A stretch of 64,000 bases of DNA from Anaerolineae bacterium (GTDB lineage Bacteria; Chloroflexota; Anaerolineae; Promineifilales; Promineifilaceae): contig JADLAX010000054.1 of NCBI GenBank assembly GCA_020848035.1, positions 1 to 64,000 on the forward strand, in the 5' to 3' direction. Positions 9,079 through 18,113 of this stretch are shown here, in pieces. The notes beneath the pieces are model-generated. The model saw nothing but the letters and a program-made list of their open reading frames with translations, did not search any database and had not been told where the DNA came from. The stretch's first letter is position 1; each line of letters opens with the position of its first letter. The position numbers and the translations under genes are program-made.

Positions 9079-10938
9079 TTACCGCTTCACCTTGCCCACC
9101 GGCACTCCATTCAGCTGCATCCGCAAGGACTCAGCCACCTCGTCCGTCACCTGGTAATCGGGCGATTGGTGGCGGAAGTAGGTGTCGTACAGGTCGGCGT
9201 AATGGCCGCGCCGCTGCATCAGGCTGGCGTGGCTGCCCTCTTCGATGATTTCCCCCTGCTGCAACACAATGATCCGGTCCGCATGTTTAATGGTGGACAG
9301 GCGGTGAGCAATGATGATCGACGTGCGGTCGGCCAGCACCAGCTCCAGGCTCTCCTGAATCTGCGCCTCAGCCAGCGGGTCCACGCTGGCGGTGGCCTCG
9401 TCCAGGATGAGGATGGCCGGGTTTTGCAGCAGCACCCGCGCCAGGGCAATGAGCTGCCGCTGACCCATCGACAGGCCGCGCCCGCCTTCGCCCACTTCGG
9501 TGGCCAGCCCCTGCGGCAGCGTCTCCAGCCAGTCGCCCTGGCCGATGGTTTGGGCCACGCGGCGCACTTCGTCGTCGCTGGCGGTGGGGCGCGTGTAGCG
9601 AATGTTGTCGGCCACGGTGCCGGTGAAGAGGAAGGGCACCTGCGGCACGATCCCCAGCTGGCGGCGGTAGCTCACCAGATCAAACGAGCGAATGTCCTGG
9701 CCATCAATGAGCAGCTGGCCACCCTGGAACTCGTAGAAGCGGGCAATGAGCCGCCCCAGGCTGGATTTGCCCGCGCCGGTGTGGCCCACCAGGGCCACCG
9801 TCTCGCCCGGCTGGATGGTCAGGTCGAAGCCATCGAGCACGTGCTCCTGCTGGGTGTAGCGGAAATGCATATTGCGGAACTCGATACGGCCGTCCAATTC
9901 CCCCACCGCCTGGTTATCAAACTGCACCACCCGCGCCTCGGCATCGATCAGGGCAAACACCCGCTCGCTGGCCGACAGCCCCAGCTGGAACTGGCTCCAG
10001 AACGAGGCGATGCCGGTCAGGGGGAACCAGAAGAGGGCGATGGCCTGGACAAACAGGTACCAGTCGCCAGGGCTGATCTCGGTGCGCAGCGTGGCGTTGC
10101 CGCCAAAATAGAGGATAACGGCCGTACCCAACCCGGCAATAAAGACCAGAATCGGAAAGATGCTGCTAAAGACAAAGCCCTGGCGCACCTGCACCTGGTA
10201 CGCCTGCTCGTTCACGTCCAGAAACTCATCGTACACCGTTTGCTCCTGGCGGAAATTTTTGGCAATGGAGATACCGCTGATGGTCTCCTGCACCTTAGCG
10301 TTGACCGTGGCCAGCAGCCGCTGGGCCTGCTGGGTGGTGGCCCGGGCAATGCGGCGGAACGCCAGCGCCGCGCCGACGACAAACGGGGCAATCGCCAGGG
10401 CCATCCAGGCCAGTTGGGCATTGATCGAAAAGAGGTAGCCGACGATGAGCAGCACCAGCAGCACCTGACTGATCAGGTTCATGGTGAGGGTGACAACGTT
10501 GGAAAAGTCTTGCGTGTCGGACGTGACGCGGCTAACGATCTTGCCTGAGGGGAACTCGTCGTAGAAGGACATATCGCGCTGCATAACGGCCGTAAACGCA
10601 TCCTCACGCAGCTGCAACACCACATCCCCCACCGTCCGCGCCGTCAACCGCTGGCGCAGAAAGTTAAACACCCACGACAAAATCGTCGCGCCCAGGATAA
10701 AAAAGATGAGCTGGTTGATGGCCGCACTGCCTTCAACACCCACCACGTTGTCCACCGCTTCAGCAATCAGCACCGGCAGTACCAGGTCCATCAGCGAGTT
10801 AAGCAAAATGAGGCTGCTGATTGCCCCCACCTGCCCCAGATGCGGCCGAAAATAGCCACCAATCCGCCGCAACAGCTGCCCATCCGTGTAATTCCGGTCA
10901 TACCCCTCGGCCTCAATGCCGTCCATGATAAAACCCAT
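9079..10938 (-). CDS. ABC exporter half-transporter, second gene of a pair (permease fused to ATPase)
   Basis: 619 residues: about six membrane helices (to about residue 330), then an ATP-binding domain with Walker A GHTGAGKSS, signature LSMGQRQLIALAR, Walker B ILILDEAT and the switch histidine in IIAHRLS. The ATG has AGGAG six bases upstream. It follows another half-transporter (11084-12874) in the same direction, 145 bases away, so the two probably form a heterodimeric exporter of the multidrug/lipid type. The substrate is unknown. Confidence 0.92.
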   Translation of the reverse strand: MGFIMDGIEAEGYDRNYTDGQLLRRIGGYFRPHLGQVGAISSLILLNSLMDLVLPVLIAEAVDNVVGVEGSAAINQLIFFILGATILSWVFNFLRQRLTARTVGDVVLQLREDAFTAVMQRDMSFYDEFPSGKIVSRVTSDTQDFSNVVTLTMNLISQVLLVLLIVGYLFSINAQLAWMALAIAPFVVGAALAFRRIARATTQQAQRLLATVNAKVQETISGISIAKNFRQEQTVYDEFLDVNEQAYQVQVRQGFVFSSIFPILVFIAGLGTAVILYFGGNATLRTEISPGDWYLFVQAIALFWFPLTGIASFWSQFQLGLSASERVFALIDAEARVVQFDNQAVGELDGRIEFRNMHFRYTQQEHVLDGFDLTIQPGETVALVGHTGAGKSSLGRLIARFYEFQGGQLLIDGQDIRSFDLVSYRRQLGIVPQVPFLFTGTVADNIRYTRPTASDDEVRRVAQTIGQGDWLETLPQGLATEVGEGGRGLSMGQRQLIALARVLLQNPAILILDEATASVDPLAEAQIQESLELVLADRTSIIIAHRLSTIKHADRIIVLQQGEIIEEGSHASLMQRRGHYADLYDTYFRHQSPDYQVTDEVAESLRMQLNGVPVGKVKR

Positions 10939-10959
10939 GAGAATCTCCTGTAGTTGGGA

Positions 10960-11083
10960 GGGATGAGGGGGGAGGGGTGAGGGATGAGGGGTGAGGGATG
11001 AGGGATGAGGGGGAGAGATTTCACCCTTTCACCCTTTCACCCGGTCACCTTGTCACCCTGTCACCCCTTCACCCTGTCATCCA
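10960..11083. repeat. Spacer made of reiterated G/A-rich and TCACCC words
   Basis: Between the two ABC genes, GGGATGAGG/GGGTGAGG is repeated about six times in tandem. It is followed by about seven imperfect copies of TCACCCTT/TCACCCTG on the same strand. The two blocks are near-complementary, so the transcript could fold into a long hairpin between the two cistrons. Confidence 0.7.
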
Positions 11084-12874
11084 TCAAATATCGTATCGCG
11101 CAAAAATCCGCTGGTACAGCGTTGAGCTGGCCATCAGCTCGTCGTGGGTGCCCTGGGCCACCACTTCGCCCCGACGCACCAACAGCACCCGGTCCGCCCG
11201 GCGAATTTGCGACAGGCGATGGGTGATCAGCAGCGTGGTGCGCCCTTCCAGCACCCGCTTGATCGCCTTCTGAATCTCATCCTCCGTGGCCGAGTCTACC
11301 GCGCTGGTGGCGTCGTCGAGGATGAGGATGCGCGGGTCGGTGAGCAGGGCGCGGGCGATGGCAATACGCTGGCGCTGCCCGCCAGAGAGGGTCACGCCAC
11401 GCTCGCCCACCACGGTGTCGTAGCCGTCTTTGAAGTGCGTAATGAAGGTATGCGCCTGGGCCTCGTGGGCGGCGCGTTCAATATCGGCGCGGCTGACCTG
11501 CTGCCCCAGGCCGAAGGCGATGTTTTCGGCCACGGTGCGCGAAAAGAGGAAGATGTCTTGCTCGATGATGGAGATTTGCGAGCGCAGGCTGTCCAGATTC
11601 CAGTCACGCACGTCAACGCCATCGATGAGGATACGGCCGTCCGTCACATCATACGTCCGGTTTACCAGCTTGGTCAGCGTGCTCTTGCCCGACCCCGTCT
11701 GCCCCACAATGGCAATCGTCTCGCCCGGTTTGGCGCTGAAGGAAATATTGCGCAGCAAGTCATCGGTACCGTCGCCGTGGCGAAAAGTCACGTTCTCAAA
11801 GACGATTTCACCCTGCATCGGCGCGGTGTAGCCGTCGCTGTTCTGGTCCAGCTCTGTCTCGGCCTTCAGCAGCTCCAAAATACGTGCCGCCCCAGACAGG
11901 CCCATCTGGATCAGATAAAAGGTGAAGTAGGAGCTAAAAGCGGGCCAGCGCAGCACCCACATCAAGCCCATGTAGCCGATCAAATCACCCAGCGACAGTT
12001 CACCCAGGTTGAGCAGGTAGACACCATGCACAAATGCCCCGGCAATGGCCACGCCGATGAGCAGCGTGGGGATGTAGCGGGCCTGCACTTCGCCTTGCGC
12101 CACAAACATGTCGCGGTAGCGGCGGGCATCGCGGATAAACTTGCCCAATTCCTGCCGCTCCTGCCCGGCGGCTTTCACCACCTCAATGCCCGAAACGGCT
12201 TCATTCAGGGTGGCGTTCATGTCGCCAAAGCGGGCGCGCACGGCGTCGGAGACGGGGTCCAGCTGGCGCATGTAGTGGCGCAGGGCAAAGTAGTAGAAGA
12301 AGCAGAAGGCCAGCGGGGCCAGCAGCAGGCGCAAATCGATAAAGGCAATGAAGATGACGGGCATGAGGATGGCCATCATCGAGTCGTAAAGCAGGCTAAA
12401 ACCGGGGGTCATCATTTCGTTGACAAATCGGACGTCGTTGGCCGCCCGGGCCATGATGTCGCCCACCCGCTGCTGGTTGTGGAAGGTCTGGCTTTTGCCC
12501 AACAGGTTACGGTAGAGTTCGCTACGGCCGTCGCGCTCCAGCCGTTTACCCACCACTTCAATGCTCAACGAAGCCAGCGTGTCGCAGAAAAAACGGCCGA
12601 TTGTCAGCCCCACCACAAACAGACCCAGGGTGGCGATGGCCTGAAACGCATCCCCCGCCGCCTCGCCAGTGACCACGCTAAACGCCTCACCCACCTGGCG
12701 CGGAATGGCCGCGTTAAAAATGTTGGTTACCGTCATACCAAAAAAGAAGGCCGCCAGCCACCACTTGTTATCGGCCAGGTGCGCCAAAATCCAGCGCACC
12801 GGTCTCGACTGATCATACGTCCGCGCCGTCTCTACGCGGAACTCACTCTTCTGGGGAACCGTTTGAACCGCCAT
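11084..12874 (-). CDS. ABC exporter half-transporter, first gene of a pair (permease fused to ATPase)
   Basis: 596 residues with the exporter layout: a cytoplasmic lead, about six helices with the long family loops (IARAANDVRFVNEMMTPG), and an ATPase with Walker A GQTGSGKSTL, signature LSGGQRQRIAIARALL and Walker B ILILDDATSAVD. Here the residue after Walker B is Asp where the partner has Glu (DDAT versus DEAT). This suggests one degenerate nucleotide site, as in heterodimeric exporters. GGGAGG precedes the ATG by about five bases. Confidence 0.92.
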   Translation of the reverse strand: MAVQTVPQKSEFRVETARTYDQSRPVRWILAHLADNKWWLAAFFFGMTVTNIFNAAIPRQVGEAFSVVTGEAAGDAFQAIATLGLFVVGLTIGRFFCDTLASLSIEVVGKRLERDGRSELYRNLLGKSQTFHNQQRVGDIMARAANDVRFVNEMMTPGFSLLYDSMMAILMPVIFIAFIDLRLLLAPLAFCFFYYFALRHYMRQLDPVSDAVRARFGDMNATLNEAVSGIEVVKAAGQERQELGKFIRDARRYRDMFVAQGEVQARYIPTLLIGVAIAGAFVHGVYLLNLGELSLGDLIGYMGLMWVLRWPAFSSYFTFYLIQMGLSGAARILELLKAETELDQNSDGYTAPMQGEIVFENVTFRHGDGTDDLLRNISFSAKPGETIAIVGQTGSGKSTLTKLVNRTYDVTDGRILIDGVDVRDWNLDSLRSQISIIEQDIFLFSRTVAENIAFGLGQQVSRADIERAAHEAQAHTFITHFKDGYDTVVGERGVTLSGGQRQRIAIARALLTDPRILILDDATSAVDSATEDEIQKAIKRVLEGRTTLLITHRLSQIRRADRVLLVRRGEVVAQGTHDELMASSTLYQRIFARYDI

Positions 12875-12893
12875 AAACCTCCCTTGAAAACAT

Positions 12894-12957
12894 AGCTAGT
12901 GGTTAGTGGCTAGTGGTGTGTACCAGCAACTAGCCACCAACCACTAGCCACTAACTT
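12894..12957. repeat. Palindromic repeat, family D (TAGTGGTTAGTGGC word)
   Basis: CTAGTGGTTAGTGGCTAGTGG pairs with CCACCAACCACTAGCCACTAA across a short loop. It lies upstream of the ABC pair. A relative follows the thioredoxin gene at 20818. The remainder of the 350-base spacer up to 13166 holds nothing I recognise. Confidence 0.8.
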
Positions 12958-13166
12958 TCACTGTTATGTGTGATTTCTCCACGCATGAACGTTTCCGTTG
13001 TTTGAACCGGGTTTGTGCCCAAGCGGATGGATGTGAGTTGGTCGAAAATCATCACCCGCTTGTGCATAGAACGCATATTCTAGCACACAATGGTGACATC
13101 TAGTGTCATGAATTTGGGCGGTTTGGGAAAGGGGAATATTGGGGTCGAAGGAAAGTGGCGATACAG

Positions 13167-13216
13167 GCGTGAAACGTGAAACGTGATGATTAACGCTCAC
13201 GTTTCACGTTTCACGC
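13167..13216. repeat. Palindromic repeat, family A (GTGAAAC word)
   Basis: The arms GCGTGAAACGTGAAACGTGA and their exact complement surround a 10-base loop. It ends nine bases from the stop of the PA14 gene, between that gene and the ABC operon. Confidence 0.9.
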
Positions 13217-13224
13217 ATCAATCT

Positions 13225-14760
13225 CTATTCGTTCAGAACCGACAGGTTGCTCAACGGCGCGCTGGCGTTCAGGTAGCGGGCGCTGGACCAGCCTTCCGTA
13301 CCGTCGGCTTCGCGCACTTTCACCCAGATGGTGAAGGCGTCGCGGCCCAGCAGCGTGACCGTCTGACCGCTGGAGAGATAACCCACCGGCTCATCGTCCA
13401 GGCTGGGGCCGGAACGCACCGTCAGGTAAAGCGCCCCAGACATGGTGGCCGTGCCGGGCACGCCGGTGCCACCGGGCGGCGGGTTACCGGGGGCCGAGCC
13501 GCCACCGCTGCCAGTCTGGGACCAGGTCAGCCGGGCTTCGGCCAGGCCGGTGTACTCAAAATATTCCATGCGGATTTCCACCGGGCCGCCGGGCAGATTA
13601 ATCGTGCCGGAAAACGCCTGCACGTTGTGAATGTTCCAGGCGTTGATGATTTGCTGGCCGTTGACCCAGACGCGCACGCCATCATCGCTGTTGGCGGTGA
13701 AGGTGTACTGCCCGGCAGGCAGGTTCATCGTTTGTGTCCAGCGCACCGAGAAGCGATCGCTGTCGAGGGTGTTGGGGATGGGCGAGCTGGAACCCCAGAC
13801 AAAGTCGATGGTGCTGTCGTTGCGCACCACCACGGGCGAGCCAGCCAGGCTATCATTATTAAAGTATTCGCCGCGCCATTGGGAAATGGTGGGCGGCTGC
13901 GGCACAGGCGCTGGCGATCCAGATATTTTGGCCCAGGTGAGGGCGGCAACGGCCGTTCCGCCATTATCGTAATGCTCCATGCGCACCGGCACGGCCCCAC
14001 CGGTCACGGAAACATCTACCACGAAGGGGGTAGCCGGTTGGTCGCGCCATTGGTCGAGCACCAGCTGGTTGTTCACCCACAGGCGCACCCCATCATCGGC
14101 GGTGGCGGAAAAGCGGTAAATGCCAGAATCAAGCCACAAATTGCTGGTCCAACGCACCGAAAATTGATCGGCCGTCACACCGCTTACTGGTGACCCGCTC
14201 CAGGTGTAGTTGATTTGCGCCTCATCGCGCACCACCACGGGGCTGCCCGCAAGGGCGGTGTTGTTGAAATATTCGGCCCGCCAGACGGCCGTTCCGCCCG
14301 AAACCAGCGCCCAGTTCAGCCGAGCCACGGCTTCACCACCCGCTTCATAATACTCAACGCGAATGTCGTGGTTGCCGCCGCTCAGCGGCACATCGGCCGT
14401 TACGGTATGCTCCTGGCTGTCGTACCAGACGTCGATCACCGGGTTGTTATCCACAAAAACGCGCATGCCGTCGTCCATCGTCGCCGTGAAACGGTAGGTG
14501 CCGGGGGCAAAGTACAGATTGCGCGTCCATTCGGCCGAAAAGCTGTCGATGTTGATATCTTCGTGGGGCGCGCCATCACCCCAGTCATGATCCAGGTTGG
14601 ATTCGGCGCGGGTGAGCACCGGGCTGCCGGACAGGGTTTGATTGTTGAAATATTTGGCCGTCCAACCAGTATCGGCCAGGGCGGTTTGGGCGTTGGCGAT
14701 GAGCAGGAATACGGCCGTACCCAACACACTCAGCAGCAAGATGAATCGTTTACGCATCAT
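13225..14760 (-). CDS. Secreted protein with three PA14 domains and a C-terminal SH3-like domain
   Basis: 511 residues. A signal peptide (MMRKRFILLLSVLGTAVFLL..., about 1-29) precedes three tandem PA14 modules (about 30-165, 168-300 and 305-435). Each has the W-x-AEYFNN opening, the RWT...NLW/YF strand and the DDGVRVWVN loop that binds Ca and sugar in this family. A Gly/Pro linker and a bacterial SH3 domain (LTVRSGPSLDDEPVG...) follow. PA14 modules usually bind carbohydrates, and bacterial SH3 domains bind cell walls, so this looks like a non-catalytic surface or matrix adhesin. AGGAG lies before the ATG pair. Confidence 0.88.
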   Translation of the reverse strand: MMRKRFILLLSVLGTAVFLLIANAQTALADTGWTAKYFNNQTLSGSPVLTRAESNLDHDWGDGAPHEDINIDSFSAEWTRNLYFAPGTYRFTATMDDGMRVFVDNNPVIDVWYDSQEHTVTADVPLSGGNHDIRVEYYEAGGEAVARLNWALVSGGTAVWRAEYFNNTALAGSPVVVRDEAQINYTWSGSPVSGVTADQFSVRWTSNLWLDSGIYRFSATADDGVRLWVNNQLVLDQWRDQPATPFVVDVSVTGGAVPVRMEHYDNGGTAVAALTWAKISGSPAPVPQPPTISQWRGEYFNNDSLAGSPVVVRNDSTIDFVWGSSSPIPNTLDSDRFSVRWTQTMNLPAGQYTFTANSDDGVRVWVNGQQIINAWNIHNVQAFSGTINLPGGPVEIRMEYFEYTGLAEARLTWSQTGSGGGSAPGNPPPGGTGVPGTATMSGALYLTVRSGPSLDDEPVGYLSSGQTVTLLGRDAFTIWVKVREADGTEGWSSARYLNASAPLSNLSVLNE

Positions 14761-14972
14761 CTTTTTCTCCTTTGTATCAAGGCTATGCAGTTATCTGACT
14801 TCTCATGCACAATGAAATAGGTAAAGGAAAATCAGACGCTGTGCGCCTTAGACACTTTTGACAATCTTGGCAGATTGGTTCGTTTACAGCTTTACCGTAA
14901 AGTGCCAGAGGGTGTTGGGCAAGGTGAAGTGGATATATTTTTGAGGGAAGCAGGCCAAATTCTTACCTGCGG

Positions 14973-15737
14973 TTAACGGTACAGGTCCATTTCCTTGGGG
15001 CGCACCAGGTCGCTGGCCCGGCCATCGGTGATGGGCAGGTGCAGGCCGCGCAGCAGCACCACGGGCATGCCTTCGGCCGCCTGGCCCATGAGCAGTCCGG
15101 CAGCAGCGGCAATCTCATCGGCCACGCCTACATCGGTGTGCTGGAGCTGATAGCCATACAAATCTGGCTCGCCGCGCCGGTCCCACAGGGCAGGAATCCC
15201 AGCCACGCCAATCGCCACGCCGACCGTGCCCAGGCGAAACGGCCGTCCATGACTATCGGTAATCACCACCCCGACCTGCACCCCCAACCGCGCCGCAATG
15301 TCATCCCGCAGCCGCGCCGCCGACGCGTCTGGGTCAAGCGGCAGCAGCAAAACGGTCTCCTCGTCACCGCTTTGGGCCACGTTGGAACGATCAATACCGG
15401 CGTTGGCGCTGGTGAAGCCCAGCCGGTGGCGCACAATCAGCACACCGGGCCGCAGCCGGGAGATTTCGTCACTCTCCCGCAAAATCAGCTCCACCACCCG
15501 CGGATCTTTGTCGGTTTGAGCCGCCACCTCGATGGCCCGTTCGCCGGGCAGCACGTCGGCCAGCCGCACCAGCCGCCCCTCAGCTTTGGAGACGATTTTC
15601 TGGGCAACGGCCAGCACGTCGCCGTCGGCCAGGGCCATGTGAGCATCGGCCAGGGCCTGCAAGATAAGTTCAGCCAGGTTGTCGCCGGGCTGGACGTGGG
15701 GGAGGTGGGGAACGGCCGTGAGTGTTAGGTTTGTCAT
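14973..15737 (-). CDS. cofE: Coenzyme F420-0:L-glutamate ligase
   Basis: About 255 residues matching the CofE ligase fold. Diagnostic stretches are DVLAVAQKIVSKAEGR near the N-terminus, RHRLGFTSANAGID, and VVITDSHGRPFRLGTVGVAIG. The enzyme adds glutamate residues to F420-0 using GTP. The start is placed at the ATG giving MTNLTLT; the frame stays open another 42 bases upstream only because it reads through a family A palindrome. It lies just downstream of the F420-dependent NADP reductase on the same strand, supporting an F420 role. Confidence 0.88.
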   Translation of the reverse strand: MTNLTLTAVPHLPHVQPGDNLAELILQALADAHMALADGDVLAVAQKIVSKAEGRLVRLADVLPGERAIEVAAQTDKDPRVVELILRESDEISRLRPGVLIVRHRLGFTSANAGIDRSNVAQSGDEETVLLLPLDPDASAARLRDDIAARLGVQVGVVITDSHGRPFRLGTVGVAIGVAGIPALWDRRGEPDLYGYQLQHTDVGVADEIAAAAGLLMGQAAEGMPVVLLRGLHLPITDGRASDLVRPKEMDLYR

Positions 15738-15751
15738 CTGTTTTGGGGAAA

Positions 15752-15794
15752 CGTGAAACGTGAAACGTGAGAAAATCACGTTTCACGTTTCACG
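15752..15794. repeat. Palindromic repeat, family A (GTGAAAC word)
   Basis: CGTGAAACGTGAAACGTGA and its exact complement surround a 5-base loop. It fills almost the whole gap between npdG and cofE, which are read in the same direction. Confidence 0.9.
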
Positions 15795-15796
15795 CA

Positions 15797-16450
15797 TCAC
15801 GCCTCCAATCCTGTAATGCGGATGCCCGCGCTTTTTACTTTGTGGATAATGTTGATGGCGATGAGAACGGCCGTTAGCTCCTCTACCGCCCGCGCATTTT
15901 GCAGCGCCCCGGCATTAACACCACGCAAACCAGCATCCTGGCACAGCTGAAGGACGACTGCCTTGTCTTCCTTCTTCTCGCCGCAGACCAGCACGTCGCA
16001 GTCCATCTCGTGGTCCAGGTCCAGCAAATGGTGCGCGCCGATGTTTTGGAAGGCGGCCACGACCCGCGTGCCGTCACCCAGCTGGTTTTGCGCCTCTTCG
16101 GCCGCCGACAGGCCGCTTTCCAGCCGGTGCACCCGCGCCGCTTTTTCACCGGTAGGGGCCACGACTGTCACCAGCAGCTTACCGTCCAGGGCAGGTTTGA
16201 CGCTCTCCAGCGTGCCAGCCTGCGCCCAGTAAGGCACGGACAACACCACCACGTCCGCCTGCTGGGCCGCGCTCAGGTTGTCGGTGCCGCTGATGTGGCC
16301 GTTGGGCAATTTTTCGCGCATGGAAACGGCCGCTTCCGCCCCCTTCTCCTCTTTGCGCGAACCAATAATAATTTCATGCCCGGCCGAAGCCCAACGAAAG
16401 CCCAGGCCAAACCCTTCATCTCCCGTGCCGCCTAAAATTGCTATCTTCAA
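15797..16450 (-). CDS. npdG: NADPH-dependent F420 reductase
   Basis: 217 residues, the length expected for this family. It opens with MKIAILGGTGDEGFGLGFRW, the GGTGxxGxG Rossmann loop, followed by IIIGSRKEEK, whose Ser-Arg binds the 2'-phosphate of NADPH. Further family signatures are DVVVLSVPYWA, AFQNIGAHHLLDL and CDVLVCGEKKEDK. The enzyme passes hydride between NADPH and F420, so it would feed the F420-dependent oxidoreductases encoded at 20968 and 24166. It lies upstream of cofE and directly downstream of the AT-rich ATPase/nuclease pair. Confidence 0.9.
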   Translation of the reverse strand: MKIAILGGTGDEGFGLGFRWASAGHEIIIGSRKEEKGAEAAVSMREKLPNGHISGTDNLSAAQQADVVVLSVPYWAQAGTLESVKPALDGKLLVTVVAPTGEKAARVHRLESGLSAAEEAQNQLGDGTRVVAAFQNIGAHHLLDLDHEMDCDVLVCGEKKEDKAVVLQLCQDAGLRGVNAGALQNARAVEELTAVLIAINIIHKVKSAGIRITGLEA

Positions 16451-16482
16451 TGTTCAATCTCCTCAAATTTTTAGTAGCTAAT

Positions 16483-17028
16483 TTAACTCATTGGCAAATT
16501 TGCAACTTGTAAATATAGGGCAGATGGAATCGTCTCTCCTAGACTGCGCACATCAACCTTTACAGCTAACCACTTTAGCTTTTGCTTCAGATCATTTCTT
16601 AAAACATTTTGTGAAACCTGAGATTTCCTTCTAGGAGGTTTATCTTCTTCCAACCACAGAATTACTCTTACTTGCTTCTCTCTATCCAAAAGAGAGTTGC
16701 CAAGTTCTTGCCACAGCTCGAAGTTACCGGATGAACGCGAGCTTCCTACTACACAAGCGACCGTATCCTTTATTTTCTGGCCAATCTCTACACACAAATC
16801 GCCATTTGCAACACGGTATTTGTTTTTAATTCGATAACCACGAAAATCTTTAACCTCAATGAAGTAAATTTCGGAATTAAGAATCCCTAAGAAATCTACG
16901 CCTTTTGTGCCGCTCAAGCTATCGGCCATCTTTTTATAATCATGATGTTCATCAAACTTAACAACTGCTTCACCCCATTGAGAATCAAAAGTAAACGCTA
17001 ATCTCCCCTCTTCAAAGCGCATCATCAT
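16483..17028 (-). CDS. Unrecognised protein with a PD-(D/E)XK nuclease-like core, partner of the adjacent ATPase
   Basis: 181 residues without a family I can name. Residues 42-60 (KGVDFLGI...IEVK) have the spacing of a PD-(D/E)XK core: Asp45 on one strand, then Glu58-Val-Lys60 on the next, preceded by Glu20 on a helix. That pattern is typical of restriction-type nucleases and Holliday-junction enzymes. The ATG overlaps the stop of the ATPase gene by four bases (ATGA), indicating coupled translation. A+T content is clearly higher than in the flanking genes. A nuclease role is inference from the motif; it could equally be a non-catalytic member of the fold. Confidence 0.6.
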   Translation of the reverse strand: MMMRFEEGRLAFTFDSQWGEAVVKFDEHHDYKKMADSLSGTKGVDFLGILNSEIYFIEVKDFRGYRIKNKYRVANGDLCVEIGQKIKDTVACVVGSSRSSGNFELWQELGNSLLDREKQVRVILWLEEDKPPRRKSQVSQNVLRNDLKQKLKWLAVKVDVRSLGETIPSALYLQVANLPMS

Positions 17029-18110
17029 TTTGCTCCCTTAGCCTCGCTTTCATCGTAGAGGAGCCTGTTTTCCCGCTCTTCATGGGCAACATAAGCATCC
17101 AAAATCGGATTATTGTTCAGTTGAGCTAACGTGTCACCGCTTTCAACTAGAACACCGTCTATATCTGGTCTACGGTAAAGGGAAAAAAACCTGATATTTT
17201 CGTTCAATCCATATTCTGCTCGGAGTGATATTTCCTGACTAAACAAATAATTATGTGTGGCAATAAAAATCTGCACCCCTGCATTTGCCAAATTAATCAA
17301 AAACTCGACAACGGCCGCTATTAATTTAGGATTCAAATTTGCTTCTGGTTCATCCCATAAAAGGACACTATCAGTGGTCAATGATCCGTTGCGAATCAAA
17401 TAGACTAATGAAGCCAATTTCCTATAACCTTCCGCAACCAACTGAGCTTCTAGCTGGCCAGCATCAGGCAAATCAACAAAAAAATGATCACCTTCTTTGG
17501 TTACTTTATTCTCACCCCCAAATACTTTCTCCAATGGTTCGATGAGTTGCTTTACAGATTCATATTTTTCCTTACGAAGCGGATTTGCATTTAAAGCCAC
17601 ACAAAGATCATAGTAAGTTTCATCAAAAGCGGTCTCTCGATTCAAGTAAGCAGCAATAAAACCAGGGTAAATAGACAGTACTTCTCGGCTTGGTAAAAAA
17701 AGTGCAAGAGGTACACTGATTTGGGCAAATGAGGAAGCGTAAAAACTAATATTAGCTTCCCACTGTGCGTCATCCTGTATCTTGAAACCAACTGTCGCCT
17801 GAGATTCTAAGGAAAGACGGACTTCCAAATTCTCCTTTAAACGGGAATTTTGCCTCGATTTTCGTCGAAAGGATTCGAGTTTGTTTGAATAAGGTTTGAA
17901 AATATCAATTAACTTTAAAGCAGACTTGGATACCTCCCCCTGATTGTCGTTAAATTTAGGCATTTCAAGTAGGCCATAAATTAACTTTAGAATATGCGAC
18001 TTACCAGTACTATTCTCACCAATCAAAATATTGATACCGGGTGAAAACTCAAAATCAGCCTTGCTAAAAGCCGTAAAGTTCTTGACCGATAGAGATTGAA
18101 TTGCATTCAT
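17025..18110 (-). CDS. AAA ATPase of the RecF/OLD/SMC-like type
   Basis: 361 residues starting MNAIQSLSVKNFTAF, the opening of RecF/OLD-type ATPases. Walker A is GENSTGKS (31-38); Walker B is VLLWDEPEANLNP (about 250); IFIATHNYLF carries the switch histidine. There is no TOPRIM domain after the ATPase, unlike OLD nucleases. The gene follows the Nudix stop by three bases and overlaps the next gene by four, so all three are probably one transcript. Codon usage and base composition (roughly 40 % G+C by eye) differ from both neighbours, suggesting transfer. ATPases of this kind paired with a small effector are common in phage-defence systems, but the family here is not one I can name. Confidence 0.8.
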   Translation of the reverse strand: MNAIQSLSVKNFTAFSKADFEFSPGINILIGENSTGKSHILKLIYGLLEMPKFNDNQGEVSKSALKLIDIFKPYSNKLESFRRKSRQNSRLKENLEVRLSLESQATVGFKIQDDAQWEANISFYASSFAQISVPLALFLPSREVLSIYPGFIAAYLNRETAFDETYYDLCVALNANPLRKEKYESVKQLIEPLEKVFGGENKVTKEGDHFFVDLPDAGQLEAQLVAEGYRKLASLVYLIRNGSLTTDSVLLWDEPEANLNPKLIAAVVEFLINLANAGVQIFIATHNYLFSQEISLRAEYGLNENIRFFSLYRRPDIDGVLVESGDTLAQLNNNPILDAYVAHEERENRLLYDESEAKGAK

Positions 18111-18113
18111 CGT

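Noticed and set aside
10960..11090. Tandem short words that might be a CRISPR array
   Set aside because: The units are 8-10 bases with no constant-length spacers. No window region shows 24-40-base direct repeats with unique spacers, and no cas genes occur.
11144..12895. 583-residue open frame antisense to the first ABC gene
   Set aside because: Same reason; the ABC gene on the other strand has all transporter motifs.
15738..15779. Longer N-terminus for cofE
   Set aside because: The extra residues come from translating a family A palindrome.
16483..18110. Lack of ACGGCCGT as proof of recent transfer
   Set aside because: Gaps of similar length occur over clearly native genes (GH36, leuS), so only base composition is used as evidence.
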